Below are positions 1-7,073 of a DNA stretch of 17,357 nucleotides, in pieces. The stretch lies in assembly GCA_902495075.1 (NCBI GenBank), contig CABUVO010000051.1:1-17357 (forward strand), read 5' to 3'. The DNA comes from an uncultured Porphyromonadaceae bacterium. Its GTDB lineage: Bacteria > Bacteroidota > Bacteroidia > Bacteroidales > Muribaculaceae. The translations under genes and the position numbers were made by a program. The notes under the pieces were generated by a model that saw only the letters and a list, made by a program, of their open reading frames with translations, was not told the origin of the DNA and made no database searches. Position 1 is the stretch's first letter, and every line of letters begins with the position of its first letter.

Positions 1-1959
1 CTTGTGGAAGGATGGAACACCGGGTGGGAGGACTGGTACGGCAAGGAGAAGGACTACGTGTTCGACTTCGTGACCCCCTATCCCGATTTCGACATCAGGG
101 CGCTCAACGACTACGCCCGCCAGAAAGGGATAATGCTCATGATGCACCACGAGACCTCCGGGTCTGTCGGCAACTACGAGCGTCACCTCGACGCCGCGTA
201 CGACCTGATGAACAGGTACGGCTACAACACCGTCAAGAGCGGATACGTCGGCAAAATCTTGCCCAAAGGTGAATACCATTACAGCCAGAATATTGTGAAC
301 CACTATCTGAACGCCGTGAAGAAGGCAGCCGACAGGCGGATCATGGTCAACGCCCACGAGGCGGTGCGCCCGACCGGACTCTGCCGCACGTGGCCCAACC
401 TGATGGCGAACGAAAGCGCGATGGGGCAGGAATACGCCGAGATGAGCCCCCGCCACGCCACGATCCTCCCGTTCACACGCCTTCAGGGGGGACCGATGGA
501 CTTCACGCCCGGCATATTCCGCATGGACATCACTTCATTCGCCCCCGGCTACCAGGGGAAGAGGAAACGCGCCACGATACCGAACCAGCTTGCTCTCTAC
601 CTGACGATGTACTCCCCGGTGCAGATGGCAGGCGACCTTCCGGAGCACTACGAGCGCCATATGGACGCCTTCCAGTTCATAAAGGATGTCCCTGTTGACT
701 GGAGCAGGAGCGTCTATCTGGATGCAGAACCGGGCGATTACCTTGTTGTCGCGCGCCGTGACAGGAACAGTCCCGACTGGTATGTGGGGGGAGTCACGAA
801 CGAGGAGGCGCGCGACTATACGCTGAGGTTCGGTTTCCTTCCGGCAGGAGAGGAATACGAGTGCACGGTCTACAGCGACGCCACCGACGGCGACGGGTTC
901 ACGAATCCCGAGAAATACGAGATATACAGGATGCGTGTGACCTCGACCTCGGAGCTTCCCCTCCGCATGGCAAGAGCCGGCGGGTTCGCAATAAAGCTGC
1001 AGCGAATATTCAGCGCGCTTCAATTGAATTTATGGCAGGAATGCACTATGGTGGAGGGAGGATATGAAGCTCTTATCGGTGAGATTGAACGCCTTGCTCC
1101 GGATTTTGTGACATTGAGTGAAGTCAGGAATTATAATGGATCCGATTTCACAGGTAGATTATGCGATTCTTTGAAAAAAAGAGGAATAACTTATTATTCT
1201 CATTTTAGCGATGATTCCGGAATATTGAGCCGCTTCCCGATTAAAAAGTTTTCTACGGTATATCCCTTAAAAGATGATTGTGGCAGCATTTACCGTGCAG
1301 ATATAGAAGCCGGTGATGTTAAGCTTGCGGTTTACACCGCTCATCTTGACTGGCATCATTATTCCTGTTACAATGCAAGGGGGTATGACGGCACTACATG
1401 GAAAGAGACTGCATTGCCGACTGACGGCAAGGAGATGCTTAAGCTCGGATCCTGCTCCAGGCGCGTTGAGGCGATTGATACTTTCTTGAAAGACGCAAAG
1501 AGCAGGATTGAAGAAGGGTATGCGGTTTTGCTTGGAGGAGATTTCAATGAGCCGTCGTTCATGGATTGGACTGAGAAAACAGCCAGAATGTATGACCATA
1601 ACGGTTTTGCGGTGAATTGGGAAGTCACAAGTTTACTTGAAGAAAAGGGTTTTACGGACTTATGGAGGCAGCTCTATCCGGATCCCGTTGAGAATCCGGG
1701 CATCACTTATCCGTCGGATGTGCCATCACTTCCCGCAAAGAAGATATGCTGGGCTCCTAAAGCTGACGATCGCGACCGGATAGATTTCATATTTGGAAGC
1801 CATGGCATAAAACCTCTTGAGGGTGTCATTGTAGGTCCTGCAGCCTCGATGTGCCGTTCAAAACGTGTTGTGGAAAACCATGCCGACAGCATAATTCCAC
1901 CTCTCGGCACATGGTTTACAGATCACAAAGGCGTTTTGGTGCATTTTGTGTGGTTTTGA
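1..1959 (+). CDS. GH97 (SusB-type) alpha-glucosidase C-terminal part fused in frame to an EEP-family hydrolase domain; 5' partial
   Basis: The frame is open to the left edge, so the GTG at position 4 is an internal Val codon and the real start lies outside. Numbering from that Val, residues 1-335 match the end of the catalytic barrel and the C-terminal sheet of GH97 enzymes such as SusB, which release glucose from alpha-glucans in the periplasm. The carboxylate motifs HHETS (E50), NAHEAVRPTG (E119) and ANES (E137) are those of the inverting, calcium-dependent branch. SusB is about 738 residues, so roughly the first half is missing. From about residue 337 the protein becomes a full endonuclease/exonuclease/phosphatase domain: LQLNLWQE (N342), TLSEVRN (E373), GGDFNEPS (D513, N515), DRIDFIF (D594) and FTDHKG (D640, H641), all metal or catalytic positions of that fold. 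The EEP substrate is unknown. GC falls sharply at the join, so a deletion fusion or an assembly misjoin are alternatives to a natural two-domain enzyme. The family calls are firm; the fusion is not. Confidence 0.85.
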   Translation, partial: LVEGWNTGWEDWYGKEKDYVFDFVTPYPDFDIRALNDYARQKGIMLMMHHETSGSVGNYERHLDAAYDLMNRYGYNTVKSGYVGKILPKGEYHYSQNIVNHYLNAVKKAADRRIMVNAHEAVRPTGLCRTWPNLMANESAMGQEYAEMSPRHATILPFTRLQGGPMDFTPGIFRMDITSFAPGYQGKRKRATIPNQLALYLTMYSPVQMAGDLPEHYERHMDAFQFIKDVPVDWSRSVYLDAEPGDYLVVARRDRNSPDWYVGGVTNEEARDYTLRFGFLPAGEEYECTVYSDATDGDGFTNPEKYEIYRMRVTSTSELPLRMARAGGFAIKLQRIFSALQLNLWQECTMVEGGYEALIGEIERLAPDFVTLSEVRNYNGSDFTGRLCDSLKKRGITYYSHFSDDSGILSRFPIKKFSTVYPLKDDCGSIYRADIEAGDVKLAVYTAHLDWHHYSCYNARGYDGTTWKETALPTDGKEMLKLGSCSRRVEAIDTFLKDAKSRIEEGYAVLLGGDFNEPSFMDWTEKTARMYDHNGFAVNWEVTSLLEEKGFTDLWRQLYPDPVENPGITYPSDVPSLPAKKICWAPKADDRDRIDFIFGSHGIKPLEGVIVGPAASMCRSKRVVENHADSIIPPLGTWFTDHKGVLVHFVWF

Positions 1960-1967
1960 GGAATGGT

Positions 1968-1999
1968 TTTGGCGGTTGGAGGGAAATTTGTTAATTTTG
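1968..1999 (+). promoter_or_regulatory. Bacteroidetes-type promoter for the acyl-CoA ligase gene
   Basis: A -33 element TTTG (1968-1971) stands 20 bases before a -7 element TAATTTTG (1992-1999), which fits the TAnnTTTG consensus exactly. Transcription would start near 2006 and leave a leader of about 57 nt. The site lies 9 bases after the stop of the upstream gene, so the ligase need not be co-transcribed with it. Confidence 0.6.
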
Positions 2000-2062
2000 C
2001 AGTGAACTATGTGGAACGGTGCTGCCGTTTAAGAGATGTAATCACATGGTTCTTATGATGCA

Positions 2063-3877
2063 ATGGCAAATAAACTGGTTGAAATAGTAGCCGAAAATGC
2101 GCGTAAGCTGAAAGGACGCGAGGCATATCGCTTCTGCTGGCGTAAGGATGGTGAATGGCTCTCCACTCCCTGGGAGGAGTTTGCCCTGCAGGTGGAGGTG
2201 GCTGCAAAATCCTTTGCGATGCTCGGTCTTGTCGAGAAAGATACGATAGCCATCTGTTCCCCTAACACACCACAGATACTTATCACGGAGCTTGGCGCGT
2301 TCAAGAACCGTCTTGCCTCTATTCCCGTATATTCGAGCAGTTCGCAGGCTCAGTATGATTTTATTGTGTCTGACGGGGGCGTCTCGGTGCTTTTTGTGGG
2401 AGACAGCCATCAGTATCCTTTGGCTTACAATCATTGGAAAGCTAATCCCGACAAAATACGCAAGATCGTAATTTTCAAGAATGACGGTCTGGAGTTGCGT
2501 GAGGATGACACAATCTCTATATTTTGGGATGATTTCGTGCGGCTTGGGATGAATGCCCCTGAAGAGGTGGCAAGAGAGGTGTCGGCGCGTGCTGAACGTG
2601 GTCTGCCCGAGGATATGGCAACATTGATTTATACTTCGGGCACTACGGGTGAGCCTAAAGGTGTTGTCATCACCCATTCCAATTATGACGCGGCAATGGA
2701 GATGCATCTCAAGCTCCTTCGGGGCATTAACGATGACGATCTGTCGATGGCATTCCTGCCGCTTTCCCATATTCTGGAGAAGGCATGGTGCTTTTTCTGT
2801 ATAACGAGAGGTCTCGCGATAGCTGTGAACTATGATCCGCGTTTAATTCAGGACACGATACAAGAGGTTAAACCTAATCTGATGTGTTGCGTGCCCCGCT
2901 TCTGGGAGAAGGTTTATGCAGGTGTCAAAGAGAAGATAGCCGGCATGAACGGTCTGCAGCGTATGATGGTCAACAGGGCGTTGGCTGTGGGACACAAGCG
3001 TAATCTGGATTATCGACGTGTGGGCAAGAAAGCTCCCTGGCTTGTGGAGAAGGAGTATCAGTTCTGGAGCAAGAATGTTTTCCAGAAACTTAAGGATGCC
3101 ATCGGTATACCGAATCCGAATTTCTTTCCTACTGCCGGCGCGCCGCTGAGCAACCGTATCTGCGAATTCATGCGTTCGGTCGGAATTGATATCATAATCG
3201 GATACGGCTTGAGTGAGACAACCGCTACCGTTAGCTGTTTCCCGGATGTGGATTATGAGATAGGCACAGTCGGGCGTCCCCTGCCGGGCGTAAAGGTACG
3301 TATCGATGATAACGGAGAGATTCTGGTTAAGGCAGCAACCGTGACACCGGGATATTACAATAATCCCGATGCGAATGCCAAAGCTTTTACTGACGATGGC
3401 TATTTCCGCACAGGAGATGCCGGTCATTTCACACCATCGGGTGCGCTTGTGCTTACCGAACGCGTTAAAGACCTTTTCAAGACTTCCAACGGTAAGTATA
3501 TTGCTCCTCAGATGATGGAGAGCCGGCTTGCCGAGAATAAATATATAGATGAGGTGGCAGTGATTGGCGACAAGCGCAAATATGTAACGGCGCTTGTGGT
3601 TCCTAATCTGTCGCAGCTTCGCCGCTGGGCGCAGAAAGAGGGTATTCCTTCGGAAGACAGCGTGGCATTATGTGCCGATTCCCGCACTGTGGCATTCATG
3701 ATGTCGCAGATCAATCCGATCCAGTCGGATCTTGCCGAGTATGAGAAAATCAAGAAGATCACTCTTCTTCCACATCATTTCTCGATAATGAACGGTGAGG
3801 TTACGAACACTATGAAGGTGCGTCGTCCGGTGGTGAACGAGCGCTATGCCAAAGAGATCGAAAAAATGTATGAATGA
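2063..3877 (+). CDS. Long-chain fatty acid--CoA ligase (AMP-forming, FadD/FAA1 type)
   Basis: This ANL-superfamily adenylating enzyme would activate fatty acids with ATP and CoA at the cytoplasmic face of the inner membrane, feeding phospholipid synthesis, acyl recycling or degradation. The P-loop-like motif IYTSGTTGEPKG is at residues 189-200, the adenylate-binding motif GYGLSETT at 380-387, and the hinge region YFRTGD at 447-452, with D452 as the ribose-binding Asp. It is followed by ERVKDLFKTSNGKYIAP, the long-chain ligase signature. The length of 604 residues is normal for the bacterial long-chain group, and no membrane segment is obvious. The ATG at 2063 is chosen because an in-frame stop lies at 2039-2041 and the nearby ATGs at 2046, 2055 and 2058 are in other frames. 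It has its own promoter and is followed, 127 bases on, by prfB. Chain-length specificity cannot be read from the sequence. Confidence 0.93.
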   Translation: MANKLVEIVAENARKLKGREAYRFCWRKDGEWLSTPWEEFALQVEVAAKSFAMLGLVEKDTIAICSPNTPQILITELGAFKNRLASIPVYSSSSQAQYDFIVSDGGVSVLFVGDSHQYPLAYNHWKANPDKIRKIVIFKNDGLELREDDTISIFWDDFVRLGMNAPEEVAREVSARAERGLPEDMATLIYTSGTTGEPKGVVITHSNYDAAMEMHLKLLRGINDDDLSMAFLPLSHILEKAWCFFCITRGLAIAVNYDPRLIQDTIQEVKPNLMCCVPRFWEKVYAGVKEKIAGMNGLQRMMVNRALAVGHKRNLDYRRVGKKAPWLVEKEYQFWSKNVFQKLKDAIGIPNPNFFPTAGAPLSNRICEFMRSVGIDIIIGYGLSETTATVSCFPDVDYEIGTVGRPLPGVKVRIDDNGEILVKAATVTPGYYNNPDANAKAFTDDGYFRTGDAGHFTPSGALVLTERVKDLFKTSNGKYIAPQMMESRLAENKYIDEVAVIGDKRKYVTALVVPNLSQLRRWAQKEGIPSEDSVALCADSRTVAFMMSQINPIQSDLAEYEKIKKITLLPHHFSIMNGEVTNTMKVRRPVVNERYAKEIEKMYE

Positions 3878-3880
3878 AGG

Positions 3881-4000
3881 TGTTAGGCATTAGGCATTAG
3901 GTTTTAGGTATTAGAAACTTCGCCGGATGGTTCTAAAACCTAAAGCCTAAAACCTAAAGCCTAACGCCTAAAGCCTAAAACCTAACGCCTAAAGCCTAAA
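3881..4000 (+). repeat. Heptamer foldback island 1 (TTAGGCA / CCTAAAG words)
   Basis: The whole gap between the ligase gene and prfB is built from degenerate 7-base words. The left arm (3881-3916) repeats words such as TTAGGCA and TTTTAGG. After a 14-base loop (3917-3930) the right arm (3931-3966) repeats CCTAAAG, CCTAAAA and CCTAACG. Left and right arms are reverse complements at 30 of 36 positions, with two further G-T pairs possible. The right-hand words continue unpaired to 4000, four bases before the prfB start codon. No promoter of the TAnnTTTG type is visible in the island. In RNA it would form a long AU-rich hairpin between the two genes. It is not a CRISPR: the repeat is 7 bases and there are no spacers. 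Confidence 0.85.
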
Positions 4001-4004
4001 AACA

Positions 4005-5126
4005 ATGATAACACTCGAACAGCTTAAAGATGCAGAGGAGCGCACTGCCGCTCTCAAGAGATATCTCGATATCGACTCAAAGAAAATAGAGGTCGAGGAG
4101 GAGGAGCTGCGTACACACGTGGCTGATTTCTGGGACGATCGTGAGAAAGCCGAGGCGCAGATGCGTAAGATCAAGGAGCTCCATTTCTGGATAGACTCCT
4201 ATACCGCTCTTGAGAAGCAGGTGGAGGAACTGCAACTCGCTTTCGATTTTGTCAAGGAAGAACTTGTTACCGAGGAGGAGGTTGACCAGCAGTATGAGGC
4301 GGTGCTCAAGGAGCTGGAACGTCTCGAGTTGCGCAATATGCTGCGCCGCGAGGAGGATAAACTGGGAGTTGTACTCAAGATCAATTCCGGTGCCGGCGGC
4401 ACAGAAAGCCAGGACTGGGCGCAAATGCTCATGCGTCTTTATCTGCGTTATGCCGAGCGTCATGGCTATAAGACCTCCATTGCCCAGCTTCTTGAGGGCG
4501 ACGAGGCTGGTATCAAGTCTGTCACCATCAATATCGAGGGCGATTATGCCTATGGCTTCCTGAAGAGCGAGAACGGCGTTCACCGTCTCGTGCGTGTGAG
4601 CCCATATAATGCCCAGGGTAAGCGAATGACATCATTTGCTTCTGTGTTTGTGACTCCGTTGGTTGATGACACGATCGAGGTTAATGTTGAGACTGCGCGT
4701 GTGTCGTGGGATACATTTCGTTCAGGAGGTGCCGGCGGTCAGAACGTCAACAAGGTAGAGTCGGGCGTGCGTCTGCGTTATCAATATAAGGATCCTTACA
4801 CAGGCGAGGAGGAGGAGATTCTGATTGAGAACACCGAAACTCGAGACCAGCCCAAGAATAAAGAGAACGCCATGCGTCAGTTGAAATCAATCCTTTATGA
4901 AAAAGAGTTGCAGCATCGCATGGAGGAGCAGGCGAAAATCGAAGCCGGCAAGAAGAAGATAGAGTGGGGTAGCCAGATCCGCAGCTACGTCTTCGACGAC
5001 CGCCGTGTGAAGGATCACCGCACCAATTACCAGACTTCCGACGTGAATGGAGTGATGGACGGTGGCATCGATGAATTCATCAAGGCATACCTGATGGAAT
5101 TCGCTGCAAGTGAAACGATTGCATAG
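4005..5126 (+). CDS. prfB: Peptide chain release factor 2 (RF2), no programmed frameshift
   Basis: RF2 reads UGA and UAA in the ribosomal A site and triggers release of the finished chain. The protein has 373 residues, close to the usual 365. It has an N-terminal helical domain (about 1-110), then the stop-codon recognition and catalytic domains. The GGQ motif is at 244-246 within SGGAGGQNVNKVES and would contact the peptidyl-tRNA ester. The recognition tripeptide, SPF in E. coli RF2, is SPY here (199-201). In many bacteria prfB carries an in-frame UGA near codon 26 with a +1 shift. Here the equivalent place is Leu21-Asp22 (CTC GAT), read straight through, so that autoregulation is absent. 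The start at 4005 lies directly after the heptamer array with no Shine-Dalgarno; no upstream start with RF2-like sequence is available. Transcription probably enters from the ligase gene. Confidence 0.96.
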   Translation: MITLEQLKDAEERTAALKRYLDIDSKKIEVEEEELRTHVADFWDDREKAEAQMRKIKELHFWIDSYTALEKQVEELQLAFDFVKEELVTEEEVDQQYEAVLKELERLELRNMLRREEDKLGVVLKINSGAGGTESQDWAQMLMRLYLRYAERHGYKTSIAQLLEGDEAGIKSVTINIEGDYAYGFLKSENGVHRLVRVSPYNAQGKRMTSFASVFVTPLVDDTIEVNVETARVSWDTFRSGGAGGQNVNKVESGVRLRYQYKDPYTGEEEEILIENTETRDQPKNKENAMRQLKSILYEKELQHRMEEQAKIEAGKKKIEWGSQIRSYVFDDRRVKDHRTNYQTSDVNGVMDGGIDEFIKAYLMEFAASETIA

Positions 5127-5140
5127 GACTTTAACGCGAT

Positions 5141-5162
5141 AAGTGTTAAAATTACACTTTTT
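5141..5162 (+). terminator. First terminator hairpin after prfB
   Basis: The six-base stem AAGTGT (5141-5146) pairs with ACACTT (5154-5159) across a 7-base loop, and the run of five T from 5158 continues to 5162. The stem is short and AT-rich, so this is probably an accessory to the stronger hairpin that follows. Confidence 0.45.
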
Positions 5163-5205
5163 AAGCATGATTTTTTTGGATATACGAAAAATCATGCTTA
5201 TTTTT
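5162..5205 (+). terminator. Rho-independent terminator of prfB
   Basis: A perfect 13-base stem (5163-5175 with 5187-5199), extendable by one pair at 5162/5200, surrounds an 11-base loop and is followed by five T at 5201-5205. It ends the prfB transcript before the PUL-type operon. The same bases hold the promoter of the next operon (5175-5206). Confidence 0.75.
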
Positions 5206-5206
5206 G
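5175..5206 (+). promoter_or_regulatory. Promoter of the SusC/D operon, embedded in the prfB terminator
   Basis: A -33 element TTTG (5175-5178) lies 20 bases before TATTTTTG (5199-5206), an exact match to TAnnTTTG. The expected start is near 5213, giving a leader of about 184 nt before the first gene. The -33 element begins at the last base of the left stem arm of the terminator and the -7 element overlaps its right arm and T-tract. Confidence 0.65.
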
Positions 5207-5287
5207 CATCCTGATAAGACTCAATTAAAATTCGGACTAAGGTTTTTCAGTTATCAAGCAAAACGTAAAGCCGAATAGAAAAACTCA

Positions 5288-5338
5288 TAAACAATGGCAT
5301 ATGCCATTGTTTAATGCAAGGAATCCTTGCATTAAACA
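5288..5338 (+). promoter_or_regulatory. Two interlocked perfect palindromes in the operon leader
   Basis: Palindrome I (5288-5313) is 26 bases and perfect. Palindrome II (5308-5338) is 31 bases and perfect around a central A. They share the six bases TGTTTA (5308-5313), which can pair either with TAAACA at 5288-5293 or with TAAACA at 5333-5338. Between these sixmers sit two self-complementary blocks, ATGGCATATGCCAT (5294-5307) and the 19-base block 5314-5332, which starts ATGCAAGG and ends CCTTGCAT. The element lies about 75 nt after the predicted transcription start and 58 nt before the first ATG. It could be a pair of dimeric-repressor operators or a two-state RNA leader; the sequence alone does not decide. 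Confidence 0.7.
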
Positions 5339-5396
5339 TATAAATATTTGTATAAGGATTTTTAGAAGTTAACCATAAAATCATGTACCTAACGTT

Positions 5397-7052
5397 ATGA
5401 CAAGCAAGTTTTTATTTAAAAGCTTAGTGCTGTCGTGCATGCTGTTCTGTGTTACGGCATGTAGTGACGACGAGCAGAAATGGCCTGTCGCTGATGGCGG
5501 AACCCCGCAAGTGGAGCTTGCGATGAGCCGCATACGCACAGACTATGAACTTTCATTCCAGATTAAGGGTAAGATCTCGGATGCCGACGGTATTTCGAAG
5601 ATTCAGCTTGAATGTCCCGGCTTGAGTCTTAATAAGACCATCGACATCATCGGTCTTTATAACGAGCCCCTTAAGGAATATGATCTTGATTATTCTTATA
5701 CTGTAAATCCCGATTATCTTACAGATTTCAGCGGTGACTACGAGATTGACGTGACCGTTACTGATGTTGCCGGAAAAACCGAAACTCAGAAAGTGCGCGT
5801 CACATTCGATGCTGACTTCCAGGCTCCGATTTTCTCTCAGGCTCCCGATAAGGAAGTGACGGTGCTTATCAAGGACCAGACACTGTTCAACCTTAAGTTT
5901 ACGGTGGAGGACAACCGCAATCTTGATTTCGTAGAGGTTAATCTCGAAGGAGTTGAGGGTTTCCCGGTGCGTATTGAAGCCAACGGCGAATCACGAGTGA
6001 TATATGCCAATAAGCTTGAACTCCCATCTGTGGAGAAGGCTTATAAGCTGACCATTACCGCACAGGATATGCCCGCACAGGATAACGAGGTGCGTTCAAC
6101 TAAGGTTGAATCTACCGTGAAGGTGCAGAATCTTCCCGACTTCGACCGCGTTTATATCGCTGACGTTGCTACAGCCGAAGAACTCAACTCAGATGTATTC
6201 GGCGTTCCGATGGTCTGCGACCACGTAGGTCCGTTCCAGTATCGCGTGCGTTACTATAATGCATCTTCCGGCACACAGGTATGCTTCATTCCGCAGAAGA
6301 CCGACTTCCTGCCTATCTGCTGGGGACCCGATCCCACGAATGAAGGCTTCCTTGCCGACGATCCCGACACATCCGGCAAGATCACCCTTGACCAGGCAGG
6401 TGTCTACTATCTCTTTGACTTCAACACCAAGACCGGTAAATACAGCTATACCACATATTCAATAGCTGAGGCATTCGATCCTGTTCAGAACCTCCATTAC
6501 GGACAAAATGACCTTGACACTTGGAATAATCGCAAAACTGCCGATGCATGGTGGCAGGAATGGTATTTCGGTCCATCATATGCTCAACCGAAAGAGATTG
6601 AGGTGAGAATGGTTCAGGATAAGACCAATCCTCATATCTGGGTGTCCGAAGACTGGCAGCTTTCAGCAGGAGAAATGAAAGAATGGATTCTCCATAACTG
6701 GCATCATGATGGCTGGTGGAATTACACGGCTTGGCGTGTGGATGAATCTGAAGATCCCAGCCGTTGCGCATATTTCGGATATTATTTCGATGATAACAAC
6801 GATCACTTCACAAACAATAAGGCTTATTTTGACCAGAAATACGGAAGCCTTACAACTGAGGAGTCGAAGTTCATGTATCCCGCAAACAATGGAGCAGCAT
6901 TCAATGTGAGCCGTTGGGGAGCCATTGATGAAAACTATGCCAAACTGTTTGTGCCTGATGTGAAAATCAAACCGACTATAACCAAGGCGGGCAAATACCG
7001 CATATGGTTTGATGCCCATGCAGAGAGAATAAAGCTCATCCCCGTTCAATAA
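5397..7052 (+). CDS. Surface lipoprotein with Ig-like repeats and a SusE/F-like C-terminal region; predicted glycan-binding protein
   Basis: A type II signal peptide ends in the lipobox VTAC, making Cys22 the lipidated residue. SDDE follows it, the acidic signal that sends Bacteroidetes lipoproteins to the outer face of the outer membrane. Residues about 35-250 look like two tandem Ig/cadherin-type beta domains (FSGDYEIDVTVTDVAGKTE, then KLTITAQDMPAQDNEV). From about 249 (FDRVYIADVATAEEL) the sequence resembles the C-terminal part of SusE/SusF-type proteins. A striking Trp-rich stretch (AWWQEWYFGP, EDWQL, HNWHHDGWWNYTAW) offers many aromatic stacking surfaces for sugar. It is the first gene of the operon, 21 bases before susC, and would capture glycan for the transporter. 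No catalytic motif is seen. The SusE/F relation is by position and general character; no close family is recognised. The ATG at 5397 is preceded by a five-codon frame (5383-5400) whose stop overlaps it. Confidence 0.8.
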   Translation: MTSKFLFKSLVLSCMLFCVTACSDDEQKWPVADGGTPQVELAMSRIRTDYELSFQIKGKISDADGISKIQLECPGLSLNKTIDIIGLYNEPLKEYDLDYSYTVNPDYLTDFSGDYEIDVTVTDVAGKTETQKVRVTFDADFQAPIFSQAPDKEVTVLIKDQTLFNLKFTVEDNRNLDFVEVNLEGVEGFPVRIEANGESRVIYANKLELPSVEKAYKLTITAQDMPAQDNEVRSTKVESTVKVQNLPDFDRVYIADVATAEELNSDVFGVPMVCDHVGPFQYRVRYYNASSGTQVCFIPQKTDFLPICWGPDPTNEGFLADDPDTSGKITLDQAGVYYLFDFNTKTGKYSYTTYSIAEAFDPVQNLHYGQNDLDTWNNRKTADAWWQEWYFGPSYAQPKEIEVRMVQDKTNPHIWVSEDWQLSAGEMKEWILHNWHHDGWWNYTAWRVDESEDPSRCAYFGYYFDDNNDHFTNNKAYFDQKYGSLTTEESKFMYPANNGAAFNVSRWGAIDENYAKLFVPDVKIKPTITKAGKYRIWFDAHAERIKLIPVQ

Positions 7053-7073
7053 CCAAAATTTTAGACCAATATC

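Noticed and set aside
4..6. GTG as start codon of the first gene
   Set aside because: The frame is open to position 1 and the residues on both sides continue a GH97 alignment, so this is an internal Val and the gene is cut by the window edge.
535..1023. 162-codon minus-strand frame within the GH97 part
   Set aside because: The plus-strand frame has clear GH97 motifs throughout; the antisense frame is a by-product of high GC.
3881..4000. CRISPR array or telomere-like repeat
   Set aside because: The repeat unit is 7 bases, degenerate and without spacers, and the second half is the reverse complement of the first.
4059..4073. Programmed +1 frameshift in prfB
   Set aside because: The expected UGA is absent; the frame reads Tyr-Leu-Asp-Ile-Asp without interruption.
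5343..5350. AATATTTG as a second promoter -7 element near the lipoprotein gene
   Set aside because: It lacks the TA of TAnnTTTG and has no TTTG at a proper distance upstream.
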